DNA of 64,000 nt from Cucumis sativus (GCF_000004075.3 NC_026658.2:26152075-26216074); one strand, 5' to 3'. Counted from the first letter of the stretch, positions 38,546 through 51,835 are shown. Translations and numbers: made by a program. The notes: generated by a model not told the origin, from the sequence alone.

Positions 38546-39555
38546 CACTACCATGCTCCCAGTTATTTAAAGCAGTATTTGTAACTCTATATTCTATGTA
38601 GCTTTTAGGTATCTTTTAGTTGTGTAAAATTAAGCATATAAATAAGTTTTCTATCTCTAAATTTCTTATTTTGTTATTTACTTTTCATTAATATTTTAAA
38701 CAAGAATGAAGCCAGGTTAATTTTGAAAATGAAAGGGTAATTAGAAGTAAGTTTTGGTTGTAACAGACGAATATTCAAGAGAAAATTTGATGGTCTTTTT
38801 TGGATGGAATAATTCTTGTTAATGCAAAAGATAATACCATAATAGTTAGAAGGAAGAATCATGGTCATAATATTTTAATTATAAGTATCCAGTCAGGATT
38901 TAAGCACAATAATAAAATAAAAATAATAATAACAATACTTTAGTACATTTCAAATTGCAAATGATAATCAATTTTTTTTAAAAAAAATCAAGGGGTAATA
39001 ATGATAAAAAAATTCATTATCCTCCCAAATCTAGTACAGAAGTGAATCTAACCTAAGTGCATCTTGGACCATCACACTCTCGATCCGCCATTGTAACAAA
39101 AAAAAAAAAAAAAAAAATCCTCATTGTAAACTCACGATGATATGCACAATAACAAAATTTTCAAGTTAACTGGAGAACACTTCTATAATCTTTAAAAAAG
39201 TACTCTTGTTTTTTTTTTTTTTTTTGTCAATAATGGACTCTGATTCATAATTAAACTTGAAATAATCATCACAAAAATGCAAATGAAATGATTAGGTTCA
39301 CTTTTCATATCACTTCCCAGATTGATGATTGATTATGGTTATATTTATTAAAGATCAAAAATAATATTCCAAGTGCTAAAAAAGATAAGAATATTTTTTA
39401 AAAATTTGCAATAAAATTTAGAAGGAAAAAAACAGATATGGTATTGAGGTGATCGTCATAAAGTTAGGTACACGTACCCTTTTTTGTGGAAATCCAATTT
39501 CCCTTCTCCTGGTTTTCAGTAATCGTCTACGGGCAGGTCTACGATCGACTAGTTC

Positions 39556-39593
<38 letters not shown>

Positions 39594-40200
39594 AATGGTT
39601 ATTTAAATAATATGGTTACCACTAAGCCAAGCCAGTCCACACCTCCACCGTTAAATGATAAATATGGCATTAACTTTACCCGAAAAGTTATTTTGTTTCT
39701 TTGATTTCATTTTCCAGAAGAGGTTGAATTCTCAGTCGGTGGCTTCTGCAGAAAAAATGACCAAAATTTTTAATTTGTTGTCTAAATCTAAACTAAACCC
39801 TAAGAAATAAAAACAACGTTGCATGGAATTGGGAATATTCAATAAAGGAAGTTTGACGACACCAAACCAAAGACGACCGTAGCTATTGGTCCGTGGATTC
39901 CACGCGCTTTACCTGCCAGTAGGGGAGGGTTAATGTTAAAGAGGAAGACATTGCCGTCGTGGCAAAGCAAGAGAAAAGACAAACAGACAAACGGAGATAT
40001 TCTTCATAAGACCCGCCGCGACCCGCGCAATCAGTGTTAGAGTGCGCGTCTGACGTGGCATTTTCTTTTTTAGGGTCCAATTCAATAATTCTTGTTCTTC
40101 TTTGAGTGCTTTTCCCCCCCTTTTTTTTTTGGCTTTGCTTAGAGGAGAAAAATGGAAATGGCTAAATGGGTTAGCTGAGAATAGAGACGTAGAAACGAAC
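38546..40200. other. Intergenic region upstream of the WOX13-like gene
   Basis: AT-rich, with homopolymers (A-run near 39098-39117, T-run near 39210-39225) and an (AG)n run at 39559-39591. No gene found. The last 200 bases are probably promoter and 5' leader of the WOX13-like gene. Confidence 0.55.
39559..39591. repeat. (AG)n microsatellite upstream of the WOX13-like gene
   Basis: Thirty-three bases of AG dinucleotide, the longest such run in the window, about 0.6 kb upstream of the WOX start codon. Confidence 0.9.
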
Positions 40201-40225
40201 CCAGAAGTTGCAGAAGCAGAGGGTG

Positions 40226-41559
40226 ATGGAGTGGCAGAATCAGCAGCAACAGAATCAAACAGAGCAATTGCAAATGCAGGTGGAGCAATTGAGCAACGCC
40301 GATGGAGTTGGTGGTCTCTACGTCAAGGTGATGACCGATGAGCAAATGGAGCTTCTCAGGCAGCAGATCTCTGTCTATGCTTCCATATGTGAGCAGCTCG
40401 TGGAGATGCACAAGGCAATCACCGCCCAACAGGACCTTGCGGGTCTCTCTTTTCTTATCTTTTTGCATTACTCTTCTCATTGATATTCTGTTTCATCTCC
40501 ATTTGTTTGGACCTACAACAATAGTTTTTTCTGTTAGATCTACTTGTCGTATAGGAAGTGAACTTTAAGACTAAATCTGGGTTTTAGAAAGTATCCTCCT
40601 CTAGTTCTGTTTCTGTTAATTGATTAAACTTTAATATTACCTGTTCCGTTTGCTGTAAACTATAATTGTAGGAATAAGCGGGACCCTTGCTCTTTGTTTG
40701 TTTCATCATCAGAACCATCTACTTATCTTTCCTGTTTCTCAATGCCTGGAGAAATGGACTCCTTTGGAAAATGAATTTTGCTCCTTAAACAGCTTTTATG
40801 CTTACTGGTTTCCAGGAATGAGGCTTGGGAATCTTTACTGTGATCCAATAATGGCATCTGCTGCTGGTCACAAGATAACTGCTAGGCAGAGGTGGACGCC
40901 TACACCTGTACAGCTTCAAATTCTTGAGCAGATCTTTGATGAGGGCAATGGGACCCCTAGCAAGCAGAAGATCAAGGATATAACTCTACAGCTGACACAA
41001 CATGGTCAAATTTCAGAAGCAAACGTCTATAATTGGTTTCAAAATAGAAGGGCTCGTTCAAAAAGAAAGCAAGCAAACTCATTACCAAATAATGCAGACT
41101 CAGAACCAGAGACAGAAGTTGATTCTCCAAAGGAGAAAAAGACTAAACCAGAAGCCTTCCAAACTTATGAACATTTGGTTCCGAAGTCCGGCAATATGTA
41201 CTCCCAGAGAACTGATTTAAGTACTGAAATACTTTCCTTTGATGCGCAGTCGAATAAAGGGGAGCCCATGTTTCAGTCTTTCGGATCTGGTCATACCAGT
41301 CAGATGACTCCAATACAAAATCATAGTATGTCACTCTGTTTTTTCAAGAGCTATACATTTGAACATTTCTTGAATTTTCTTCATCGGAAATTTCCATAAT
41401 GCAGCAATTATATATGAGTATGCTCAATCAAACATATATCATTTGTTGGTGTCTAATTCAACTTGTCAATGTGCAGGAAATAATATGTCGAATGATAAAA
41501 TGAACGTACCAGACTACTCTCCATACACTCCTTGTGAAGGATATCACTTGGTCGAGTGA
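40226..41559 (+). CDS. WOX13: WUSCHEL-related homeobox transcription factor, WOX13 (ancient) clade
   Basis: Nuclear homeodomain factor. Three exons join in phase into 269 codons: 40226-40442, 40816-41325, 41477-41559. The Gln-rich start ([14 protein letters not shown]) is followed by the clade-specific N-terminal block [17 protein letters not shown] and [20 protein letters not shown]. The atypical WOX homeodomain (about residues 96-160) reads [32 protein letters not shown] and [17 protein letters not shown]. The rest is acidic and Ser-rich, ending [13 protein letters not shown]. There is no WUS box, as expected for the ancient clade. An in-frame ATG at 40208 (MQKQRV) would add six residues. 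In Arabidopsis the corresponding position holds WOX14 and WOX10, members of the same clade. Confidence 0.95.
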
Positions 41560-42590
41560 CTGCTTGCCTTGAAGCTCATCCTGGAGGAATGTGCGAACTG
41601 ACACAGTACATATTACACTGCATGTATAAGGAAATTAAATTTTGAAAATGCTTGTAAGGCATTTTATATACGTGGTTATGAACTATATAGCTTATAGTAC
41701 TGCTTGAAACCAAATTTTGAAGGATTTGATTAAATACGTTACGTTACGTTTTGGTACGAAAGTGTTGTTTTCCTGCAATTTTCGTTATTTGCTTGATTCA
41801 GCTTGCATGATAATTAATTTTGCACCTGAGACGTAACAGACTGTCGACTCACCTAATCCCTGCAAGTGGATCATAAACAAAATGGTAAAAATCATAACTA
41901 ATGAATTTACAACGGAAACCAACCTTGAATTTGACTCCTCTCCCTGAGAAGTTTCATCTCTAGTCCAAGTGCTGCACAAAAGATGTAGAACTCAAAACAG
42001 ACCTGTAGTTGCGTCTGATGAATTAACTAGCCAAATGGCTAGAAAGTCGTACATGTTGCAACTTGCAACTTCATCCGGAATAATGATCAATATTCATGGC
42101 AAGTTTTATTTTTTCTTGAATGATAAAAACATTTACGAGAGACTATGAAGTTAAACCCATAACACTAAATTCAGAAAATTTCCACTTTGAGATCAACAAT
42201 CATACCCTCGATAAGGCATGGGAATTGTCTAACATTATTACTAGAGGGGATCTACAATGCTGTCCTATCCAAAACAGTGACAGCCTGACAAAACAATCAT
42301 GCAGAAACTATACAGAGGGCTTCACAACCCGGAAACAAATGATTAAGATAAATATGTAGTCAACTTTACAACTGTAGTATAAATGGACATAGATTAAGAG
42401 GTTCTTTTGTCTAGACACACACAAAAGCTTCCACCTTAGCTGCATTCTTTGAATGGTGAATTTGACCGATAGAAATTGCCAGATCTCCCATTATATCACC
42501 ACGTAAACATCCAGGCGATCTTATTAGCCTGGACTGCAGCCCAAAACAGTGGTTAAATTAAGCCAAGCAGAATGCCTCTAGATGAGTACT
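41560..42590. other. Intergenic region between the convergent WOX13-like and FANCJ copy A genes
   Basis: Contains the 3' UTR of both genes. From about 42134 onward it is duplicated at 52563 onward, so this marks the left limit of the FANCJ tandem-duplication unit. Confidence 0.6.
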
Positions 42591-45500
42591 TCATGAAGAT
42601 CCTTTCCTTCTGACTTTCAATTTAGTAGACCTCCAGCCGCCTGAGGTTAGCGGGCTAGGGGAGTATGAAAAATTTTCAATGGGTTCCATGACGGCATACT
42701 TACTCTTCGCTGAGCTACTAACGGGTGATACTTCCTGCAATAAAATTTTGGAATCATAGTCAGCCATCGTACTGATTTTAATTCATGCCGCAGTAACTAG
42801 TTAATTAACTTTAATTTCTCATTATATCACAATCGTTTACCTTGTTTATTGAAGCCTTTCCTGTATCAGCTTTGAGGTCTTGGATCTCCAAACAATCCAC
42901 GAAAAACATCACCTGCAAAATGAGGAGACGAGAAATGTAACCAAAAAAACTGTGGATAAAACTGTCATGATAAAGTTTGAGATGTTGAAACACAAAAAAT
43001 TCATAGTCATCTTCACAAAATATTAGAACTGAATAACACGTACTTTATTAAGTAATGGAATATTCGATGCATCGGTTGCCATGATCTGTACACCAATGCA
43101 ATTGTCACTGTAACAGAAGGGGCAAAAGACATAATTGTATACACAACCATCCTCCTCACTCCATATACCACGTCCTGAATTTTTCGAAGACCTAACTAGG
43201 AGCCTCTGGTTAACAAACAAGATGTCTGTAATAATAAGCTGTATACTTGCTGACGAATTGGCAGTTTGAGCTTTAAACCTTTCCTCATATATTGATATTA
43301 AGTGTGTTTTTGATGATACCGTAAATGAGCATGTTATGTTTAAATGGTTCTCTGGGCGACCGAGTGGGCTTCTACAAAGTGCACAAGATAGATGCAACTT
43401 TTTGTCCATTGGAAGGCCAGAAGACAGATAAACAGGACTAGTATCATTTAGCTTGGGCATTTGTGTGACATTTAAACCGTTAGACTTCTTTTCCGTGAGA
43501 AGAATTTCATAATTAGTATCTTTTGGGCTAGTCAAATTTCTGCTGATTATTGAGCTTCTGTCCACACTGTTACATTCGGGATTTTTGGTTTTGGGATCAG
43601 TAAGAAACTCTTCTTGAGCAAGTTTCGTAATAGTTATACCCATGGACTTCCTTCTTTTCTGGGTATGAGAATTTACACTCATATTCAAAGAAGATTCTGT
43701 ATCTTGTGCAAAGCTGTAGGCATTCACAGAAACATTTCTTTCAGGAGTATTCAGCATTGAAGTTTCAGATGTAAGAGGAGATCTTGTTGATTTGATCAGA
43801 GGTAATGACTGATGTGATAATTGATCAGAAAGCTCAGAATATGCCTCAATTACAGTTGAAGTCGATCTTTCATCTTTGGATTCTCTGGGACTAGTGGCGC
43901 CAACAATATCAACACAAGGAGTCTCCTGAACAATTGGGGAATCTGGAACTTCAAGAACGGTATTCATAGACAGAAACTCATGGTTCCTGCAATATGCAGT
44001 TGTTCAAGACCATTGCAAATGAAAAATGAATACTGATTGCTGAGTAGGGAGGTAATAAGAACACCAAATTATAAAGGCATGATAACTAATCAACCTTCTG
44101 ACTACAGTTCCTGTACAAACGTTGTTAGTGTTAAATCAAATTATGCACCAACATGGAAAAGCTAATGAATTTTCAGCTCTTCGTAGGCCATGCCAAAAAA
44201 ACACTTTAGCAAATGGAGTTCATATTTACCTCGTTTCTGTTTCAACACTGCACTCCAGATCAATTATACAGTTTTTCACATCTTCATGAGCCTGAAATAA
44301 AGCTTGTCATCAATATCAACTAGAAATTTCGATTGAAAAGAACAGGTATGATACTTTATCATTTTAGTACTAACTTTCTGCCCACGATGATTAAACTTGT
44401 CGAATTTCCCTATCTTCATTCTTCTACGACTACTTGGGCAGGTAGAAGTAATATGCTCCTCATTCTCAGAATTTGGCAACTCACTTTCTTTATTGTTGCT
44501 AATCCGCTCCTAAAATGAAACCCAACAATAATGTACCGTGATTTATTGCCTGACCATAAGTATGTAAAGGAAGAAATTAACACAGAAGAAGCAAGGACAA
44601 TATGTTCCAGACCTTAATGTGGCTGAAAAAGGATTTCAGCTCCTCCATAGACTGTTCAAAGTTATCAAATTGTTTAATGGATTTTCTTAGCCACTTAGAA
44701 ATGTAAGTCCTGTTCCTCTCTTCCTGGAAACGCTCATCTATTTGCCCAAAATAAAAGAAAGGGTGAAGAGCTATGGGAGATTTGTGTTAAGAAATGAGTC
44801 TACAGTGGAAAGTACTCTTTTAAGAAATAACAAGGAAATTTTAGATTTATCAACATGAATATAAGAAATACAATATTGAAACCATAGAACTAGTTAAAAT
44901 GTTACGGCCAAGGAATGACAGTGATAGACCCCCGATATTATATCAGTAAAGTAGGAGAGAGAAAGAAGTAACACGTGTGTGTAACACGTGAGGGATAAAA
45001 TGAGGTTTAGAAGTTAGTATAAATAAAGGCCAATAGAGGGGCGGGAAAGTTAGTTAAGATTTGAGTAAGGAGAGAGACTTTCACTGTTCTTCCTTGAAAG
45101 AGAGGTTAACAATAGAAGTGAGGAGAGACTGTAATCAGATTCTATTTCCATTCACTATCAATAATATTACATTCATATTACTACCTATGATTTCCATCAG
45201 GCAGCTTCCAAGCAAGTTTTGGAGGTCTTGTGTTCGAGTTAAATGGCTTGATTTCTTCCTCTAACCAGCACAAACAATCATGCATACAGCCTGACCAGTG
45301 AAGCTCGTATTTTTAATAGACAATAGAAGAAGTGAAATTAAAGAATTATTACCTAATAGCATAATGGCACCATAGTCAAATTTGTGTCGAATACAACGTC
45401 CTACAGAAAGAAATTGTTACAAATTATAGCAAGGTTATTTGCATGATGCCACTCCACATGAGCACCAAGAAAATGAAAATAAATAACAGCTACAAGCTAT

Positions 45501-48500
45501 ACCTGCAGCTTGATTTAGAGCTCGAAAGGCCTGTTGACAATACCACTCGTTTCCACTTAAAAGGTTTTTGGACATTTTATATGCGTCATTGAACTTTTTC
45601 TTCAATGCAACTTGAATATCATTTCTGAAAGGAATTATAAACAAATAATCAAAATATTGTATGGTATATTTTCTTTCCAAAAAAAATAAGTTAAGGATAA
45701 AGTTCTTACACATTTGGAAATGGAATACCAACTATTATCTGAATATGTTAGTTAAGAATTTCTATAAATATAAATAAAAAGCAAATGTTCAACTTCACTG
45801 ACACTGACTTCATGACTTACAAGTCAAATTCATTCATAATATGACAACGGACCCAAGGCAATCTCCAACACTAGGAAAGATAGATGATGCTTAAAAGAGG
45901 AAAGGATACAACCACTCTAGCATTATCATCAGAAAAGTCTATTCCTTCTGAAACCTGCAAGTACAACAAAGCAATTTAGGATATGTAAATCACATTATAA
46001 CATCAATTCATGGATCTTTTTATTTTAAGATCTAATTAGATATTTAAACGTCTTAGTTTAATTTTCAAGAACCAAGCTGAGGGTCATACTGAAACTGGCG
46101 ACTTCTTCTTATTGAAGATCATTGCTAAATGAAGTTCTTACATATTTCTTAACAAGAGGAAAAGAAAAGAAAAACATATGATGCGTGCAAAACTGCAAGC
46201 TGCATATAAACATTCGTAGTTGTTTTGAGCCGTCAGGACAACAAGGTTTATCATTGCCATTAAGAAACATGGAAAAGCGGTTGAACATCAAGTAATCAAA
46301 AGGAACACACCTTTCCTCGAAAAACTGCAAGGAGTGCTGCACCCTCCTTGGGATTTTCACAGCCAACCACATACGAGTCATTGGGTTTGACCTTCTTGCC
46401 TCGACTCTTTTTCCCAATTGCAAAGTTATCACCAAGACGTATAGTATCATAATAACCTTTCAATATGGAATCAAAATCCTCTTGAGCTCCTCCTCTTGGC
46501 TCTGTACAAAACCATTGAAAAGATTTGAATTCTTAATGCAACATGCAGAAAGAAAAAGAAAAATTAATAAATATAGGTACGCAAGAAACATTATATAATT
46601 CAACTCGTCTCGAATGACAAAATACCAGCAAAATATATATACACTAGCCTAAAATAAGTTTTCCAGTGCGTATCTTACCAACAAAAAGGGACTTCCTTGC
46701 ATTCAGTCGAGACCATTGGCCAGTTTCAGACCAACGATTTTGGAGTTTCTCCATCAGCTTATAACTGGGGAAGAACACAAGACAGCCACCAGGAGCGATG
46801 AAAAATATCTCCTCTAATGATTTTCCTAGAGCATCCTTTAAGAAAATGGCCAGTATAAGACAAGAAAAACCTAACATATAAATTTACATCGATCACGAAG
46901 TTCCAAAAATACCTGGAATGCATATCCATCAGCTGTTTTATAACTTCCATTCAGCGGATAGTTTCCTGGACCAGTTGATATAACAGCTGGCCACACCTGC
47001 AGTACAATTGTTGATAGGTCAAAATTTAACAGTTGCTGGAATGGAAAAACCAGAAATAAGAAAAGTCCACTTGAACCTGAGATTCCACATCAATCACGTG
47101 AGGAGCTTCCAGTGAAGTTCCAAACTGAACTCCTAGTTCAGATGAAAAGGAATTCATCGGTGACAGGGTCCTAATTATTTGAAATCAGAAATGATTAATT
47201 GTCTTCTTCGGCACATATATAATATACCTTACCAAAAGAAAATGTAGGAAAGAGAGAAAGCACTGTAAAATTTAAAGAAGCATCTAAATTTTCATACTTT
47301 CAAGCGTCAACTCAATATAGTCTAGAAATCTGCTAAACAACCAACTTATAGTCAATCTAACAACTCTAATCATTGAGAAACTGCAGGTTTTATTCTTCCA
47401 AAAGAAGAGGATATGTTAAAATTGAATTTAACATGGCTGAAGAGCATGGCTGTAGAAGCCAAGAATGAAGATATTTTATAGACTGCATAAACTATATGAT
47501 ACATCATATTCCACTTTTCAAGTTTATGTGCTCACCCAGATGTCAAAATAACCGATAAGGAAAGATCACTAATGTCTCTAAATACAACAGCTGGATTCAA
47601 GCACCACAAACTTAAAGTAACCGTCCATTCAGCATAAGCTTTTCCTGAAATAAAATACAAATATAATTTTGTAAAAAAAAATTGTTTGTACAAATAAACA
47701 AAAAAAAAAAAACTAAAACCATTTCAAACTAAAAAAAAGGTGACAAGAGTTTTCTTTCTTATTCTCAAGGTATAAGATCCAGTGAAAACTGTCTTCTCTT
47801 GAAAAGCCTAATAGCAAGTCAGTTATAGTCTCCAGATAACATCAGACAAACTAATTAAAAAAAGGTAACAGAACTATAACCAATGGCTGAAAGTTATGAC
47901 AAGCTGTGAATTAAGAAGACTGAGCAACTGATTACCAGGATCTCTTTTAATGTAGCGTTGTAATGCAAGCTGGTAGTCAGACATGTGGCAACCATTTCTT
48001 GAGAAGAAATATGTCAGTGAAGAGAATAATCCTGCATCGTATAAATTGGTCAACGTCGAAAGTTTGATATAAAAATAAAGCAAATGTTGCACATAGTAGT
48101 CTCTTACCTTCCAGTGTTATCACTGACAGGCCACTCAAATGTGCATCATCTGACTCGGTATCTGAAGCTGCTTTAATAGCCTTAAACAAGCATACAGTGA
48201 AACTTCAAGGTAATGAGAATAAAATGAAAGGTCCCCCAAATAATTCAAAGAACCCAACAGAATCAGGATACCTTTGTTGCACATTCGAGCAAAATGGGGA
48301 AGCATTGTTGAGTTATATTAGCTTCTTGGAGCTCCCTTTGAGCATGATTTCCAGTCCAACTACAACATTCATAAACGTAGAAATGGAATATCTCATAGAC
48401 CTATGTTGTCAAACTGATACCAACTACTAGAGAGGTCGAATGCACCATTTTTAGAAAAGAGTAAGTCAGACATGCATGTTTATTGAAGGGCTCAAAGTGT

Positions 48501-51355
48501 GAAAAGAAACACATTTAATCTGAAATCTATACCCAAAATGTTTTAAATGCACAATCTACACCAAGAAATTCAGTTTAAATCAATTTCGTCCATGGATCAA
48601 AGAATCTTGAATGAGAAAAAGTGAATTATATGATATTATGTTCTAAATACACCAATATAATGCAAAGAAAAACTATATGCAACTAAGAAATCAAATGCTA
48701 CAGCAAAACCAGTAAGATTTTCTTTCTTCACTCACCAGGTGACATAATGCTGAAACTCGCGCTTTTGCAATGTGGTCTTCCTCTGGTCAATCCAACTTGT
48801 GAGATCCTAAAAGTTCAGTTAGACTTCTAAATATCAAAAGATCTTCTGAGATGTTTGCAAATAATTCTAATTAATTATACTAATTACCTGTGTCATTTCA
48901 TACAGAGGCTGGTAAACCAAAGAATCAATAGGACATAGGTCCTCCAACTCCATCTGCAATTCTTTGAAAGATGTGAAATGCAAGCCATGAGAAAATATTT
49001 TTCTCAACTCATCAAACAAAATAGTATAATTTCAGTGACTTACTATTTAAAGTATCCTCTTCAATATCCACACTACCACCATGACGTGCAATATCCTCTA
49101 TATTGCTGAAAAGTGAAAACAGAATAAACTAATTAATTGTCTGCATTTGCCACCTATCTCATGAACTTACCATCAAACTGAGGTAAAAGGAAACACATAA
49201 TGTATGGATGCTAGTACACATACTGGGCTTCATCAAAGATCACGATTGCACCCTTAATATCTACATCCATTGCTCCTCGAATAACTGGATTGATAATATA
49301 GCTATATGGGCAAAACACCAGCTGCGCGTCGTCTGCCATAGAGCGAGCTGCATAATATGAACAACCTAAAGAGGATAAAGAAATTAAGTTAAATAAGTGA
49401 TGACAACATAAGACAGGTTAAACACCTAAAAGATCAAGGATTAACCTTTTACAGCTTCTCCAACTTTCACCAAATCTTCAATGTCATGAACCTCATGACA
49501 TCCTCCTTTCTGAAGAGTTGGATGACATTTAACCTTGTTTGCGTTTCTTTTAGAGAAATGAAAAGTATTTATCTTCCTTTGTTGATCGCCTTAAGTCAAG
49601 TAATAATTGAGAGAAATAAATTGATGAAGAAATGGGATAAAGATAACTCACTTAAATTCACTGCATCCTGCAATTTGATCCTTCAAAAGTAGTTTGCTGG
49701 TAGAGTACAACAAATTTTACAGTGAAAAGGAGAATATAAAATGAATTAACTGGAAAAAGACAAAGAAAGAAAGAAAAAGGTGCCTTTAAGAGAAATATGC
49801 ACCATTCTTCATCCAAATTATCTTTTCCTCGTACATAAGGATTTGTGCATAGATGTTTCCTTGATGCCTGATGATAAGAAGGGGGTTAGTAAGATAACAG
49901 TAAAGTATAACCTAACAAGGACCACCCAGAAATGTATTGCAGCTGAACCATATCTGACAGGAGAGGAAGTCAGGGGATTCTTACAACCCAAAACCAGCTA
50001 ATTCAACTTCTCAAATTTCTTCAATGCATAATCTCATACAATATGTACACACACACACGTGTTAAAGCGGTGACATACCAACACTGCCATTGGCACTCGA
50101 TAGGCAGTTTTCCTATACTCACGAATCACCTGTGATATCTGTGAATGTGTCCTCCTTGAATAAGAAAACGTAAAGCATTAGCATCAAATGTAGATGACAA
50201 AAATAATTTTCCAAGCCCTTGTTTCAAATTGCAGTAAGTTGAACTTACGAGGCGTAGTATATAGTCGGGGCTGTTTTTTTCTTCTGACTTTTGTTGTTTG
50301 GCCCTGGAAGAGACGACTCAGTATCTGTAGACAGTAGAAAACCCAACATATTCCTCAGAAGAAGTAACTGGCCCATAAAACACAAAAAGCATAAAAAATC
50401 AAATATATGTTATAAGAAAGAAAGAAAAAAGTGAGTAAGGTTAATCTATTGTCAGCTGAGGTTCTTCCATCAGAAGAAATTTCAGTACAAATGACAAAGA
50501 GCCCCATGTAAAAGAAAAGCTTCCGATCATCCGCATTTCACAATGGCTATTTTTCAGTAATCGTTTAAAAGATGATATTCCATGGTAAATAGAAGAAAAA
50601 CAATTTGTTCCAACCTTAGTGTGCCCACGTATTATTTCACTCTTTCTCAACGTTATCCGTCCATAAAAAGAAAAGGCAAAAAGAAAAAACCAACCATCCC
50701 AAGATCAATTAACCGTCCAAAGAGGTAGCGATTTTAAGATACTTAACACTTTTTGTTGCAAGCGATGCGCAACGAAATATATGTCGTCCTAAGCTATTGC
50801 CCTAAATATAATATCCTCACGGTATAAGCCTGAAGAGCTCGCAAGGGGAACCCAGTAACACAAAAATAAAAATGTCCATGAACTTTAAACCAATCTTTTC
50901 TATGTCTCTACCTGACCACTCAATTGAATTCGTGCATTCGAGATGTTCGGATAATCAGGGTAAAGACATGCAAACTTACTTGGCGTCTGCACTTCGGGAA
51001 TGAATCCACCGCCAAAACCGAGAGGATCTGTGGCAGCCTCTGGAGCAGCCTTCGTGTGACAGGGATTAGCATCCGGATTCTTTATCTTGTAATTCTTCTG
51101 CCAAGCAAGACTAGAGCAGAGAAGTGAAAGTGACTTCCCGGTTCCAGTCGGAGATTCCAGCAACGCGTGGCAATGGCCCTCTCGCTGAGCTCGATCAAGG
51201 GTGGATATAACTCTGCCCATGAACGCAAGCTGCGAACCGTATGGTCGGAATGGAAATTCCACTTGGATGCCACCAATCGGGTAAACATTCTTCGTGAGCT
51301 GATAAGTTGGATTGGGCTTGGATTTGGGGTTCGTCCCCCCTTTTGCATATACCAT
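42591..51355 (-). CDS. FANCJ: FANCJ/BRIP1-type Rad3 (XPD-family) DNA helicase, copy A, intact
   Basis: 5'-3' iron-sulphur helicase of interstrand-crosslink repair and recombination. Twenty-eight GT-AG exons join in phase into 1,233 codons: 50980-51355, 50249-50324, 50079-50154, 49803-49867, 49652-49696, 49446-49546, 49224-49365, 49044-49105, 48888-48961, 48736-48806, 48272-48359, 48108-48180, 47936-48031, 47536-47644, 47077-47170, 46913-46996, 46679-46835, 46311-46501, 45913-45954, 45710-45738, 45503-45624, 45353-45400, 44613-44737, 44375-44509, 44230-44291, 43044-43986, 42841-42912, 42591-42734. Walker A is SPTGTGKS (71-75); motif Ia YASRTHSQ; four iron-sulphur Cys at about 183, 198, 209 and 248; DEAH at 291-294, its His codon split by an intron; motif VI QAAGRCIRH at about 722-730. 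The C-terminal region carries [11 protein letters not shown]...FCPFC, possibly a metal-binding module. An LTR sits in intron 22. Confidence 0.93.
44922..45199 (+). mobile_element. Solo LTR (or TRIM-like) insertion in intron 22 of FANCJ copy A
   Basis: A 278-base insertion starting TGATAGACCCCC and ending CCATCA, with TATAAATA at 45018 and a polyadenylation-like 'caataatatta' near the end: the plan of an LTR in plus orientation. It is flanked by GACAG (44917-44921) and GGCAG (45200-45204), a 5-base target duplication with one mismatch. Copy B has the empty site, a single GGCAG at 54758-54762. No internal retroelement sequence follows. It contains two ACACGTG motifs and GGGCGGGAAA. Confidence 0.85.
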
Positions 51356-51650
51356 TTTGGCAGTGTTGCACAGGACTTGCCGGGTGGGAATATTCGAACT
51401 CCTTGAGAGCTACCTAGCTTGGTAAACTACACGATCGACGATGGAGTTCTGTGATGGGTTCGATTTGGTGGTGGTTTCTTGGAAAGCTTTGGCGGGAAAA
51501 GTTAGGGTTTATCGTACTTGAAATTGGCGGTAAACAGTATAATTGGTTCACCTTGCAATGAACGGTGAGGCTCTTGTTTGAAAAGACTCTTCTGTCCTTT
51601 GTGGCCAACGTCCGTAAAGGTTACCGTTTAGGCCGAATTGAAATCGTTTC
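51356..51650 (-). promoter_or_regulatory. Duplicated proximal promoter of FANCJ copy A
   Basis: About 240 bases upstream of the start are nearly identical to 60703-60950 of copy B, ending at 'ggccgaattgaaatcg'. Beyond that the two flanks are much more diverged. The region includes the E2F-type sites and the 5' leader. The copy A leader has AGG where copy B has an extra upstream ATG. Confidence 0.6.
51488..51534 (-). promoter_or_regulatory. E2F-type sites in the FANCJ copy A promoter
   Basis: Minus strand reads TTTCCCGCCAAA (51488-51500), a canonical E2F site, about 135 bases upstream of the ATG. A weaker TTTACCGCCAA follows at 51524-51534. The first is kept exactly in copy B. E2F control would fit S-phase expression of a repair helicase; this is inference. 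Confidence 0.65.
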
Positions 51651-51714
51651 TTTCTTTTTCTTTGGTAATGCAACCGATGATTTGGTACCATTTTTAAGAT
51701 AATTAATATTTGGA

Positions 51715-51835
51715 AACATTCTATTTAAAATAGTAAAATAAATTAAAATATTTACAAATTATCGGAAAATTTTAGATTTTATTGGATAAAATTCGTTATA
51801 GATTATAAATATTTTTTAAAAAAATTAAATATTTA
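51715..51835. repeat. AT-rich dispersed repeat copy 2
   Basis: Contains 'aaaatagtaaaataaatt', 'aaaatatttacaaatt' and 'gttatagattataaatatttt', matching the repeat at 13430 and at 60975. It lies in the upstream flank of FANCJ copy A. Confidence 0.5.

Noticed and set aside
45061-45264. 67-codon open frame starting inside the LTR
   Set aside because: It runs from the LTR into intron sequence and has no homologous frame in copy B.
49224-49365. Apparent DEAQ box in the unspliced FANCJ frame
   Set aside because: The final codon is split by an intron; splicing to 49105 restores DEAH, in both copies.
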